Part shown: piece after piece, positions 9,388 through 19,852 of the stretch
Layout: the number at the start of each line of letters is the position of its first letter
How positions within the stretch are numbered: the stretch's first letter is position 1
From: Perkinsus marinus ATCC 50983
Lineage: Eukaryota; Perkinsozoa; Perkinsida; Perkinsidae
Length of the DNA: 22,007 bases
Reading direction: 5' to 3'
Assembly: GCF_000006405.1 (NCBI RefSeq)
Contig: NW_003204277.1
Location: 4,984-26,990 of the forward strand
Notes under the pieces: generated by a model
The model's database searches: none
What the model saw: the letters and a program-made list of their open reading frames with translations, nothing else
Told to the model about the DNA's origin: nothing
Translations under genes and position numbers: made by a program

Positions 9388-10214
9388 TTATCTGCTCTCG
9401 AGCAACTCAGCACGTTTTGACTCTGAAGGAAGTCCGCGTGATATATATAATGTAGCGTTCCAAGTGCTGACTGGGATATTAATTACAGATTATCGAATTA
9501 GTCCAGTCATTACGGCTGCTGTAATCTAGAGAGCCTAATCCAGAGTGGCCCAAGAATCATTCTTGAAGAAGAGCGGATCACTTACACTATTTCCTGGATT
9601 GAAGTGATGCTACTCGGAAGACTTGACTTGCTGGGCGCACTTCCCCAGGCGAATTTGATCGAATTAAGATACCAGCATGAAGAGCGAACCCCAAGTTAGG
9701 AAAAATCTGGAATAACCGGGGAAAAGTTTAGGGAAAACTCTTTCGCTAAACTCTCTGACGACTCATATCATCATCAGCGTATTTGGTCTAACCCAGTACT
9801 TAGCGTATATTATACGCCGTATAATCTTGTACAAAGTTGACAATCGAGTATCGTCATGCTATTTCGGGGCATGCTTGTTCCCCTTGTTTCCGAGCAGAGG
9901 GATTGGTATTCTTGGGTATTTCACTCTAACTTGGTGATTGTTTCTAAGTCATCTCAAGCTTTCAAAGGACTTCACGAATAAACCGGGCCGGTCTTCTCGG
10001 CTTCTTCGACTCCTTGCGGTACTCGTTCCCCAAAGGTGATCACGGAAATTACGTTCTCACTCAGAGACAACGCAAACCACCACACGGCATGATGAAACCC
10101 ATTTGTACAGTTTCAAAGCTTGAGAACATGCAGGTGATTGTGACTTCACCCTGAGGGGAGTTATCGGCTCCTCTTAGAGTGTGCGCATGAATCGGGTACT
10201 GCTTCCGCTACTTA

Positions 10215-13200
10215 TTAGCAGCTCGATGACGAAACCGACGAAGGGGATAACGTTACGTTCGACATCCCTCCCGATCCATTCTGATCCACGCTACCGTTCT
10301 CTATGCTCGAGGACTTCGAGGTCGAGGTGCACGCAATTGAAATTTTGTCAGTGACCGATGCAGCATGAACAGTGGCAGAACTTTCCGAAGTATGAGATTC
10401 TGAGTTCACGGACACCCTAGATTCTGCAACCGACCACTTATCTATCGGACTAGTGCAGACGCTGTACTCGCAGATTGCTGGTCCTCCAGCACTGACTTCA
10501 CTCCATACGCTCCCATGGTGGCATTGCTGCTCTAAATTCTTTTCCTCGGGCCGAGAGCAAGAGTACGAACGGTTCGTCTCATGTCGGGTAGGCAGGGATA
10601 CCTCGCTTATGGTACTGTGGCGTTCACCTTTCTCCGAACTCGCTTCTGCTTCACTCCAACAGCTATTGACATCCATGTGAGAATTTGACGGCGCTTTTCC
10701 CCTGCCTGCTGCAGAAAGTCCTGAGTAATGACGGTGACGACGGCTTCAGAAACAATCCCAATCATTGACACGATCGATATCACTGGCTGTAGTACTTGCA
10801 GTTTTTGGTGGCCGCGGTGTGTTCGAAACGTGTAGTCCTCCTCGGTAGCGGGAAGGAGGTCCTGTTTGGACTGTCGGCAGCAAACGACCGTCTCGGAGAT
10901 ACCTATGAAATTGGATCCGCATTACGCGGACGCGAAGCCAAACTTACAGAGGTTTCCCGTTTAAAATTATTTCCACACAGTACCCGTGTTGACAGTAAAT
11001 CCAATCCCGACTTTCTTTACAGGTACAGGCACATACTGTTGAATTACAATGCCTTTTTGGGTCATTGAAGGTTCTCCCTTCGACCACGGTCTCATGAAAT
11101 GTCGTGAGATAGTAAGGGAAGCAACGATCCATCAGCTCGTCCAGTGGTAACTTTCCTGAGCGGTCACTGCCTGAAATTGATTTACATGTCATTATCCAAT
11201 CATATATCAATCCTCAATTGTGTTGTCAATCGATCCCACTGGATTCCGATCATACCAAAATCGTCATGCAGTAGCGTCCGTAAAAAATCGGTGACAGTGT
11301 GTTCCTCTCGGTTCCGATTCCTCCTCAGCACGCCGACGGTAGGAAAAATGAAGTATCGAGTACTGGGGTCTCTAGAGTCCAGAAGCTCTTCTACAAGCTC
11401 TGTTACCTGAAAAGCGTTGCGTTCCGGCAACAGTCCGAGTATCGGCTAAGCCAGTGGAGGCATCGTATTTATTCCCAACATTCTCATGATATGACATGAT
11501 GTCAGTACCTCAGTGAAGCTGTGATTTTCAGCCATCGTCGTCCCTCGCACTTTCATGTCGGGCTCATAGTCCACGACGTCGATTGCTTCGGACCGAGTGA
11601 TGAAGTTCCCCGATGCAAACTTGGGAGCTGTTTTCAGAATCTGGGTGAAATTGGAATATCCCCCACCCAGTTCAGCTTAACTCATGATGATTCAGCTGAC
11701 TTACACTCTTTATTTTCCTCACGAACTTCGATATGACAAACTTTTTCCGATTTAAACTATAAGTTATGGTTTTGTGAAAAGTTTCCACGATATTTGTGAG
11801 TACCTATGATTCAGTGCCTGGAATTAAACTAAGCGACGATTTACTTGTGTCCCCCTTAATCCATCGCTAGCCAAATGAATGTTCGGATACCCGAGACGGT
11901 CGGCATTAAGGGCCGTCTCGAGATATTCCGCGCCAGCTGTTGATGATTCCCTCACTTTGTCCGTCAGAGCTTCCGCTAGCCGATTGTAAATGGCGTCGGT
12001 CGGTGAAGCATGTAACGCGAAAACATGATCCAAGACCTATGGATATTTGGAACTCTGCAACATACGTGAAGTTCCTGTTATGAACTGGTGCATTCACTCA
12101 ACAAGCTAGGCGCACCAGCTTCTGCACTTCCGGCTCACCGAGTTTCTTCTTGTTATCCTTCACATTCTTCACTAAGTGGAAGTAACAGCGCGCTAAGAAC
12201 CAGGAACATTAGTCAGTTGTCGTGTTCTGTTTATGATTAGTACTATTTCTGACCCCAGGCAGCCGATCACGACAGGCGCTGATTGCGCCTTGGTGAGCGT
12301 CGTGATTACATTGGGTTACGAGTCGTAACTTACGACATCTCGCAGATGCTTGTGGCCGCCACTGAGCCGATGAACTAAGTTATCAAGTTCGTCGAGGATG
12401 GCGGAATACACGTCCGCCGATTCCTCATCCACAATCGCCCAAGCGAATGGAATAAACGAATGTGTACGTTTTTTGTGTTGTCCGTCATACCTGCGCATTA
12501 CGCAGTGCGCAAAAAATGCTCCCACCCCGTGTCCATTGGTCAGCAGCAAAGCGCTTTCAGGAATGTTACTAGCGATTGCCAGTAGACTGTTGGCAGCAGT
12601 TCTTACCTAAGCCTTGATCCTCCAATCCAAATGACTTTCAGCCTGCTTCGGATGAGATCATTTTGCCCATCCATATATAATGAAAAACCTCCCGATTTCT
12701 GTTCCAGAAAGGCAGCGAGCGAAGTCATCATATCTGTTGAGCACGACGAAACTAATCACCTCCGGCGGACTGCTCGCAGCTTTCGCAACCAAATCTCACC
12801 AGTGCTTGACAAGATACAGGCAACGTATCTCTGGTTCCACATCCCGTCTAAATAGACTGCCGACCTTCGAACTTGCCGCTGGTTTCGAATTGCCGTCACA
12901 AGTTCATCGCTGATTCGACAGTCTTCGAAGTGTTCAGCAAGATCTTGGTAATCAACCAAGCCTGTTCTCAACTTCTTGTTATACGCCGAGACCATTTCAG
13001 TAACCTGAGAGCGGTTCAGGTTTTATACTGTCGGATTCACTGAGACTTGTTATGAAACCCTGACGAAGATCACAATACCACCACATGATATTCTAAACTT
13101 AAGAGTCTTGAGCTGAGACGCAGTCTTCCATCGGAGAGCCCGTATTCTGTTCTGGTCGGGTATCTTCCAATTCGGTATTCAAATCTTTCAAATCTTTCGG

Positions 13201-13901
13201 TATTTTTCAAAAGTCAACCAAATGTGCCCTGAGAATCAGGCTTTGATTGTCCACGTGTAGACAGATATCCGCCGATGCCGCATCGGCGATGCGTCAGTGA
13301 GACAGCGGCCCCCGTTCCGGTAGGAACGTGGGCATGCGTGCGAGCTCGCTTGAATAGATGGTCTATTATGTATCAACCCAATGACCTTACAATTAGATTC
13401 TCATCAGCTACACCTCGTAGAAGCGAGTTCTAAAGGGCCTGTCCTAACGTTCTGTGGCTCACCTGTTTATGGGTCACCCCAGAGTTCGGGAATTCTTCCT
13501 CCAGATTAACCAGGATGCTACTCGGTGTAGCGTTTTGACTCGCGTACTGCTTGATGGCCCGCGAGATGTGATGCGGCAAAGGTTTACGTTTCATCAGACG
13601 GGTACGCCTTGTATGGCAACCTTGCATACGCGACAGTCCAACATCAACCCGCATTTTGTTAGTCAGTACTACCTGACTCAGGGACTACCACGTTGGTCCC
13701 CTCCGGCTTCACGCGAAACTTTTTGTCGCAATTCTCATGGCGACCACAGCGATATACTACAACGTGTGGTTTCTTCGACCACTCAACGATTAGATGGTAG
13801 TTCTTCTTCAGATGGCACTTTGCCTCCTCAAAAGGGCACTTGCCCTCAGGGACTTCAGCGAACTTGACGAACGAGAGACCCTCTTGGGAACGAGCTCCCA
13901 A
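10215..13901 (-). CDS. MULE-family transposase gene, 14 exons, 5' end incomplete
   Basis: Phase-consistent exons in coding order: 13673-about 13901, 13463-13620, 12800-13004, 12636-12733, 12376-12606, 12244-12328, 12116-12192, 11845-12036, 11705-11756, 11509-11675, 11256-11406, 10948-11170, 10772-10902, 10215-10720, about 834 residues. Near the N-terminus is a Cys/His finger resembling FLYWCH/MULE fingers (CPFEEAKC, YRCGRHENC, GCHTRR). The transposase core follows: THSFIPFAWAIVDEES, then HDAHQGAISACRDRLPG and RCYFHLVKN. At about 595-610, CAC...CQH is a SWIM zinc finger, usual at MULE C-termini. The last about 200 residues are Ser/Thr-rich and probably disordered. MULE proteins cut and paste DNA in the nucleus with a DDE catalytic triad. 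Here the first Asp appears replaced (TNGHG near 254). No ATG is visible in exon 1, which runs into a retroelement fossil. It could be a decaying transposon or a domesticated DNA-binding gene. Individual junctions, especially the 29-nt introns, are provisional. Confidence 0.8.
13005..13462 (-). other. Long second intron of the MULE gene
   Basis: The intron joins CAG|GTGAGC to CTCAG|GTTACT at phase 0. Its 458 nt are far more than its neighbours. It contains the 8-bp hairpin at 13271-13287 (loop C), a weaker inverted repeat at about 13312-13330, and a 17-base word (13225-13241) also found in the astacin gene at 2091-2107. Confidence 0.65.
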
Positions 13902-15340
13902 GAGGAAGAGAGATGAACAGTTAGAGGACTTTGAAGAAGAGGTCCTACTGCTTCGGCAATGCCAGTTTCAAGAAAAGTATGGCACTCGCGTGGCAGGGCG
14001 TTTCGTGGTAAAGCCAGCCACCTTGGCGAAGATGCGTGTGCGGAGAATGGTACCTCTATCCTGTCCAGGTGGAGCTTATCGGCTTGCCTCCTCGGCCAGA
14101 TGACCCCTTCCGAAGTCTTGTTGCACACCGCTAGAATAGCTAAGCTCGGACGCTGTACGGGTGTCTCCTCTATGCAAGCGGCTGGCGCTGAGGTTCGCGC
14201 CGAACTGTTGATGGGTAGTTTCGACGATGCGTGGAGCAAGCGACTAACTGATGGTTACCAAGATATCCTGTCCAAGCACAGGCAGAACGGCCGAGCGTCC
14301 ATAGCTCTCAATAAGGCCTTCCACCCGGGTGGTCATGGCTCGAGAAACTCACACTCCTATCCCTCCACAATTCGCCCGAGACAGAGTGAAGTCTGCAGAC
14401 AGTACGGCCGTGGTAACTGTCGCCTTTGTCGCAACTGCAAGTATCAGCGCATCAAGCAGCAGGAGCCATCAACCAGAAATTCTGGTCTAGAACCAAGTCC
14501 GAGGATCATCGAAGTACGTCGAAGAAGCACTGAGCATGGGTTCTCCATCGTTGCTTATGGTTTCCCTCTTTGCCGCCTTATCGGGCAGTCGCGCTCGAAC
14601 TTTCCTGCACTAATCTTCCTGCTGTGCTTTCCTCTTACTCGATCCACATAGTCAGCGCCTACAGAGTAGCGTGTAGCTCTAAGCTTCTTGCGCTGGTTAG
14701 TTGGGGGCATGGAACAAATAAAGCTGCGGCAAACTGAAACTTGCCTCTCTGTCAGACTCGCAAGCTCGCGACGAACCACTCCAGCAGAGCCCGACACCAA
14801 CGCCGAAGATCACCCCGCCTAGGAGGACACAATTTGGCCAGGAACACGTCGACAGCACAGCATTCGAGGACCACGTCATATACTGTCGGCGGATGGCGGA
14901 ACAGCTGATGGACCCACCGAGGAAGTGGACCCAGGCGTCAAAGATGAAGGGTTCGACGATACGGTTGAAACCGAAGCACTTCTCACTGAAGAGCAACGCT
15001 ACTTTGGCAAACTGATGGGGAATATCATCTTGAAGGAGGCGCGCAGCAGTGGCTTCGTGCAAGTGTTCCAACAAGTTCAGGGTATCCCGACAACAGAGCA
15101 AATCTCCCAGCTGGGGACTGCCAGCACGGAAGCGACACGGAGCTCACGGGAGAAGATATCGTCCGCTCCCAACATGCCAATCCTAGCGAAAAGCGGAGGC
15201 AATCAAATCAGTACGGCCCTTCTTGGCGCCATGATCCGCGCCTTAGGGTGTCCGGATAGGGACGTCGAGAAAACGGCATCTGACGGCGTCCCAGTAGGCC
15301 TCAGCAAAGATATTCCTATTATGCCTTGCCCATGACTCAT
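13860..15340 (+). mobile_element. Broken retroelement fragment (gag- and pol-like)
   Basis: Plus-strand frames here have retroelement character. The first part is basic and acidic by turns, like the start of a gag protein. A Cys-rich VCRQYGRGNC...CRNC motif near 14390-14445 resembles a CCCH-type zinc knuckle. The later frame (14925-15335) ends with a LLGAMIRALGCPDRD...GVPVGLS pattern that I associate with the start of pol-type polyproteins of protist retroelements. No reverse transcriptase, integrase or terminal repeats are seen. The copy is 5' material only, broken in a few places and clearly not whole; it is a moderately old fossil. The family is uncertain. It abuts and faces the MULE gene. 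Confidence 0.5.
13880..13905. repeat. Hairpin with 10-bp arms at the MULE/retroelement border
   Basis: CCTCTTGGGA (13880-13889) pairs with TCCCAAGAGG (13896-13905) around a six-base loop. It sits where the MULE exon 1 frame and the retroelement-like frame meet, so it may mark a junction. Confidence 0.85.
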
Positions 15341-15849
15341 GGGCCATGAGGCTGATTTTTCGGGTGATTGAATCACCGTGATTCCATTGAATCTGAGTAT
15401 TCTCAAGAATCGGGGAATCACAATTTAAATCAGACATTTTTCACAAGACGAAGACTATAGTCGCTACGCCGCACAACCGAAAGTGACAATTTCAAGAGAA
15501 GAAGAAAACCTCCCCTGTGAGGGTAGAACCTGATCTTCGCACCGAATACATGAACATTTCCCGTTACACTATATCAATGGTAAAACCTTTGGACGGAGAT
15601 CATTTGTCGCGCGTGTACACATCGGTACTTCAAACTTCTTTTAAGATGTTCACTCGAACGTCGGAATCAACTAACTCCGGGTTTCTAACTCAGAAATTCT
15701 AAGTGAAAGCCCAAGTCCAACACCTCCCGTAGAGCTTCCTTTGAGAACCGGTAGCGTGATCGGGTGTTCTTATCCGACAATATCTCGAAGGGCATTTATG
15801 GTTTTTATGGATAATTCATTGAATTAAGGAATGCGTAATTCACACCGTG

Positions 15850-16125
15850 TGGTCGTATGTACTACACGTGCTAAACCTCCATTCACTTTTTCGCATCGTA
15901 TGATATCATAACTGAACTGGTTAAGGGTGTACTTCCACGTGCTCGGAGCTGGGGTTCTATTCCCGGGTAAGGTCATACTGATAGTCTGTATGTACTACGT
16001 GCGCTATACCTCCTTGCACCGTCTTGTTTCGGATAATCTCACAGCTCAACTGATTAAGTATACGCTCTCACTTGATCGGAGCCGAGGTTCTATACCTCGG
16101 TACGGTCATTCTAAGAACCTACTTG
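15850..16125. repeat. Diverged tandem duplication, about 132-bp unit
   Basis: The two units share GTATGTACTAC, then TACCTCC/AACCTCC, GAACTGGTTAAG/CAACTGATTAAG, TCGGAGC, GGTTCTAT and GGTCAT in the same order and spacing. Unit 2 contains a perfect 7-bp hairpin (16082-16088/16094-16100, loop TCTAT) shaped like a tRNA T-arm; unit 1 has an imperfect version. A box-A-like TGGTTAAGG lies about 35 bases ahead. No full cloverleaf forms, so this is at most a tRNA-like repeat. Confidence 0.7.
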
Positions 16126-16159
16126 CAAGCAGCTGACGAGGTCTACCGTGGCGCGCGCA

Positions 16160-16720
16160 GAAGTCGTGAATCAAGGTCGAGAATCAGAATCAGGGTTTGG
16201 TACCGGGGGCCCGGACCCCCGGTACAGAATCAAGATTAAGCGCCGTGTTGAAATGTGAGCTTGTGCATCATGAGTATGACCCGGATCATGCTCAAGGTGA
16301 GATTGCGGTATTGAATCTGAGCAGCTTTGAGGTTGAGTAAAAGAATCTCGACTCCTGAGAATTAATCTCGAATCATGAGTAAAATCCCAACTCTGAGTAT
16401 TCAATCTCGAATTTATGAAATACTCTGACTCAGTGCCAAAAACTCTGGATCAGCCATTGAGTATAGATTTGAATCTTGAATCGTGATTAAGGATCAGAAA
16501 TCGGATTCAGGGGCTGATTAAAATCAAGGATCAAGGATCTTGCTCATGATTACGTAATCTGACTCTGTCCCAAGCACTCATACTCAGAAATCTCGACTCT
16601 TTCTCGTGAGCAAAGAATTTGTATCAGTTCTCTCTAATCAAGGCGTGAGTTGAATCGTGAATCAGGATCGGAGTGTGAATTGAATTATGGACTCAGAATC
16701 ATGCATCAGTATCCGCATAC
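16160..16720 (+). repeat. GAATC-rich degenerate tract
   Basis: By eye the plus strand has about twelve GAATC words and one GATTC in 560 bases, where about one of each would be expected. Variants such as CTGAGAATC, CTCGAATC and TTGAATC recur at irregular spacing without a fixed period. It looks like an old, scrambled satellite. Confidence 0.65.
16200..16225. repeat. GC-rich hairpin with 10-bp arms
   Basis: GTACCGGGGG (16200-16209) and CCCCCGGTAC (16216-16225) flank the six-base loop CCCGGA. It lies within the otherwise AT-rich GAATC tract. Confidence 0.92.
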
Positions 16721-17485
16721 GGCCCCTGCTTTGCCCAAAGCTTCAACATATGCCATGACGGCATAAGCGCGCGCCAGGGGTGGGGGCCCCTGAGAGAGCG
16801 CGCCCAAACCTTTTACGCAATCACGCAGGTGCGACCTGCCTACTGAACAGGGCTGCAAATGAGAAAGCTAAATTAAAACGCGCCATGGGAATTGGCTGAT
16901 CATCCGTGTATACATGTTCATGCTTGCATTAGTCACGCGCGCACAAGAATCTTGAGACTAGTCTCATGGGATATGAGAGGTTGATCGGATGAATTGAGAT
17001 AGGGAGACTTAGCTTATGAGTGACACAGTAATGTACAGTTACGATGCGTTCCGTGATGAGTCCGAACTAATGCTCTGAAGTGAAAAGTTTCAGAATTGCT
17101 ATCATGAGCGCAGCACAATGAGAAAACAGTACAGGCATAATGTGTGGCAGCAAAGATAGGTCCGCACAACCTATTACACGACATCCGAGACTACACATAC
17201 AATCATACTGATATCTGACGCCAGCTTAGGGTCGTGAGGCATCATCTATAGTTGAACGCTCGGACACGATAAGATTGATCCGGAAATGATCTCCGGCAGC
17301 TCTGGACATTGTGCTGCACGACTTGTGCGCGCCATCTTGTGGGCTTTCCTATGCGGTTCTCTCGACGAAAGCTTCTAGTCACTCGAATCGACTTGCTGAC
17401 TGCTCCGCACGACAGCTTTGGAGAGTCTCCGTTTCACGGGAGTCACTTCAGTCTCCGATGTGGTTCACACAGTTTATTCCCCCGC

Positions 17486-18621
17486 ATGAGGACTGCCTGG
17501 TGCTTATCTCATTTGCTCTGCCTCACTTTCGCCGGTTCAATCGGCCCTCTACTCCCAACTAGAAAGGTTCATAGTGGTTTAGAGTCCTACAAGTACATTC
17601 CTTCGGCGTGGGGGAGAAAAGAGATCCCATCTTGTTGGAGTCATCAATGTCCTCGTTCGGCCAACTTCACATGGGACTTTTACTGGGATCAAATTTTGAA
17701 ACTTGGAGTGAGGAACTTGGTGCTCGGTGGCTGCAAAGCCTACGTTACTGGTGTATTAAAGTGCTGGGGTTGGACGCCCTGCAAATTCGCTGCTTTGAAG
17801 GAGCGTGTGGCATCTCGAGGCGGCAAAATACTGATCGATCTAGACTTCGACGGTCCAAAAAACCTATACAACGAGACTTTTATCGTGAACAGCATTCGTA
17901 ACTTAACTAAGTACTACCCTGGTGACGGTATACGTGTTACGTATGGGCCTCAGTATTTCGACAAAAGATCCCTGGTGAAAGTACTCAAAATCGCCGTGGA
18001 GACTGCGAATGAGCTCAACATGATCTCGGCGATCCGGTGAGTATCGGATTCATAGAGTCAGCGTGATCTGCGATACTTTCTCAAAAGCAGGTCCGAAATG
18101 GGGGCCAAGTATCTCGGACCCTTCGACTGGAATATTTTGAAGCAGAGTGGCCTGTTAAGGATCGTGAAGCTCATGTTCGTTGACGTTGTCGCGTGGCCTA
18201 AGAGGACACCCTTGTTCATTACTGACAAGTTTTCGGAAGACTTGATAGCCAATGTCTCTCGGGCTGGGCTAGATACTGATAAAATGATCCTCCAGGTGAG
18301 TGACTCCTTCCACAGTTGTAGAAGTTCAGCCGATGAATCACTCAGATTAACCCCTGCACTCCACAGATTAACGGAGACGATACTATGGGATACGCGAATA
18401 TGATAGTCGACGCCCATTGTGATCCGAATGGAAACGGCACCTGCAAGTTCTACGAAATGTACTTCAACTATTTCCCCCAGCATCTCATTAAGAGCAAGAT
18501 CCCCTTGGCGAAGAAGCATGGTCTCCATGGTTTATCCATGGACCGCAACTATCCGGAACAGACTGATCTCTTACCTTGGGACGAACGCTCTATGTTTTAT
18601 ACCTTGTTTACCAATATGTGA
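17486..18621 (+). CDS. Secreted GH18-like (chitinase-fold) protein, 3 exons
   Basis: Exons 17486-18036, 18091-18295 and 18367-18621 (introns 54 and 71 nt, GTGAGT donors) give 336 residues. The first about 20 residues are a signal peptide, so I start at the ATG ahead of it, although the frame is open to 17309. The body alternates strand and helix like a TIM barrel: GVRNLVLGG, GGKILIDLDFDG, KLMFVDVVAW, LDTDKMILQ and KKHGLHGLSMD fall where GH18 strands would. GH18 enzymes cleave chitin-type polymers through a DxxDxDxE motif. I see IDLDFDG but no following catalytic Glu, so it may be a binding protein or a divergent hydrolase. An alternative end exists: a 33-nt intron (18618-18650) would remove the stop and add about 34 residues up to 18753. 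The gene is certain; the family is only probable. Confidence 0.75.
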
Positions 18622-18818
18622 TGATGTCTGTTAACTAAACCATTTCATAGGCGACTGGAGGATGCAATTCGGAGCTATTTTCATAGGCGTCCTCAAGATG
18701 CTGTATCGGTGAGCCTTGGTCAAGTTACAGCTCACTGTAAGGCGTTTCAGTGACTCGACGGGGTTTCCCGAATATGAGTTGAAGTCGCATTGCGAGATTC
18801 CATCTACTTTTTTCACCG

Positions 18819-19547
18819 CTAACACTGGCTAGTAGTAGAGTTTGTATATTCAAGAGTGGCCGCGGGGCGCGATACTCCATCCATCACATCGTTGAGCCGA
18901 TTCACATCGTCTGAGAAAAGAAGGGGAAAATCCCGACTTCGAGATTCCTTACAGCAGAACTTAACACCCGGAGGGTCGATTGGTATATCAATTTGATGAC
19001 CATCTCTAATAAGAGGACCCGGTTCATCGTCTTTCATCAAGTTCATACTTAAGAGCATCAATCTCGCCCCGGCGGGCAAGTTTCTGAGAGGATACGCAAT
19101 TAGCCATTGGAAACTTCAGGGGTGTTCAAAAGAGCCACATTCGAGCTCAGGAGCACTTTCAGCCTGGGAGTCCCAGGATAGTGGTGGACGAGAGAGCATT
19201 CAATGAACGACGATCAAGAGCGATCCCAGGGGTGAGATCAGAGGTGCTTTCCAACGGGTTAAATGAGGTTCGCGTCCACCCCAAGAGTGTTCCTCAGAGA
19301 GCGAATTTCAGGAGACTTCAACCCGCTCCTAAAACTCACGTTATACTATGAATTATACCTTTTCTCGCAATCTTGGCACTACTGTGGAGTCAGCGGAGTC
19401 CCATAGAAGCGAGCTCAGAGAAGTGATCCGTATCACGCGAACAGGGGCCATATGCGGATGCAGATTCTGTCGGGTGTTGCAGTCTGCAACTTGCAGAGTA
19501 AAACAGAAAACCGTCATACATGTCTCCAGGAGCCTGAGCAACCTCAT
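18819..19547 (-). CDS. Probable secreted protein, about 5 exons, unrecognised
   Basis: The start is an ATG at 19547 followed by a hydrophobic leader (MRLLRLLETCMTVFCFTLQV). Provisional exons: 19356-19547 (ending GAAAAG|GTATAA), a middle exon beginning near 19290, about 19115-19155, 19049-19083 and 18819-19005. The last two junctions are phase-consistent, with introns of 31 and 43 nt. The C-terminal part reads DGHQIDIPIDPPGVKFCC and ends in TAG. I recognise no family. It converges on the GH18-like gene, with about 65 to 200 bp between their stops depending on which end of that gene is used. Confidence 0.5.
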
Positions 19548-19707
19548 AATAACACGACGACCGAGCACAACTCACATGTGAGATGCTACTGAGGAGCTCT
19601 GATGGTGCACGACCAATTGGGAATGCTCTAAGGTCAACCCAAAATACAGGGCCAGTCGAAGCAATCAGCAGAGAGCTCGGATCAGGTGCCTAGGAAATTC
19701 GTCCCGG

Positions 19708-19735
19708 CCCGGGACTCCCGGGTAATTTACCCGGG
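19708..19735. repeat. Two interlocked hairpins built on CCCGGG
   Basis: CCCGGG occurs at 19708, 19717 and 19730. The first and second copies form a 6-bp hairpin (loop ACT). The second, extended to CCCGGGTAA, pairs with TTACCCGGG (19727-19735) across a single base. Only one of the two can form at a time. Confidence 0.85.
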
Positions 19736-19833
19736 GTAAAGCTTTTCAGTTTCGTGAGAAGCTTCCCAAGAGTGTACCTAGCCATAGCTCGATCTCGATC
19801 CCAATTCAAGGAGGTAGAGTCAATCATAACTTC

Positions 19834-19852
19834 AACTTGAAGTCTTCAAGTT
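19834..19852. repeat. Hairpin with 9-bp arms and one-base loop
   Basis: AACTTGAAG and CTTCAAGTT flank a single T. Confidence 0.88.

Larger units (their letters stand above)
9056..10214. other. Repeat- and hairpin-bearing non-coding region
   Basis: No gene is supported. Hairpins: 9147-9171 (11-bp arms, loop ACC), 9247-9261 (7 bp, loop C), 9318-9334 (7 bp, loop TGG), 9342-9360 (8 bp, loop AGT). Copy 2 of the 32-bp repeat overlaps the last hairpin. Between 9890 and 10214 I see no structure. Confidence 0.55.
15341..17485. other. Non-coding repeat region
   Basis: No gene is supported over about 2.1 kb. Contents: small hairpins at 15328-15344 and 15363-15377, a diverged tandem duplication at about 15850-16125, a GAATC-rich tract at about 16160-16720 with an embedded GC-rich hairpin at 16200-16225, and a GC-rich inverted segment at about 16766-16802. 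From 16810 to 17485 I see nothing distinct; the frame open from 17309 is the in-frame upstream extension of the next gene. Confidence 0.6.

Noticed and set aside
10453-10680. Plus-strand 75-codon frame
   Set aside because: Antisense shadow of the MULE last exon.
10620-10920. Alternative minus-strand frame with a hydrophobic stretch
   Set aside because: It has no ATG and would break the phase chain; the chosen exons 10772-10902 and 10215-10720 join the SWIM exon in phase with better donors and acceptors.
13808-14239. Minus-strand 143-codon frame
   Set aside because: It is in a different frame from MULE exon 1 and antisense to the retroelement-like frames; composition suggests a shadow.
15927-16105. 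tRNA genes at the T-arm-like hairpins
   Set aside because: No acceptor stem, D-arm or anticodon arm pairs in either unit; only the T-arm shape and a box-A-like word are present.
17309-17485. N-terminal extension of the GH18-like protein
   Set aside because: The frame is open but would bury the signal peptide that starts at 17486.
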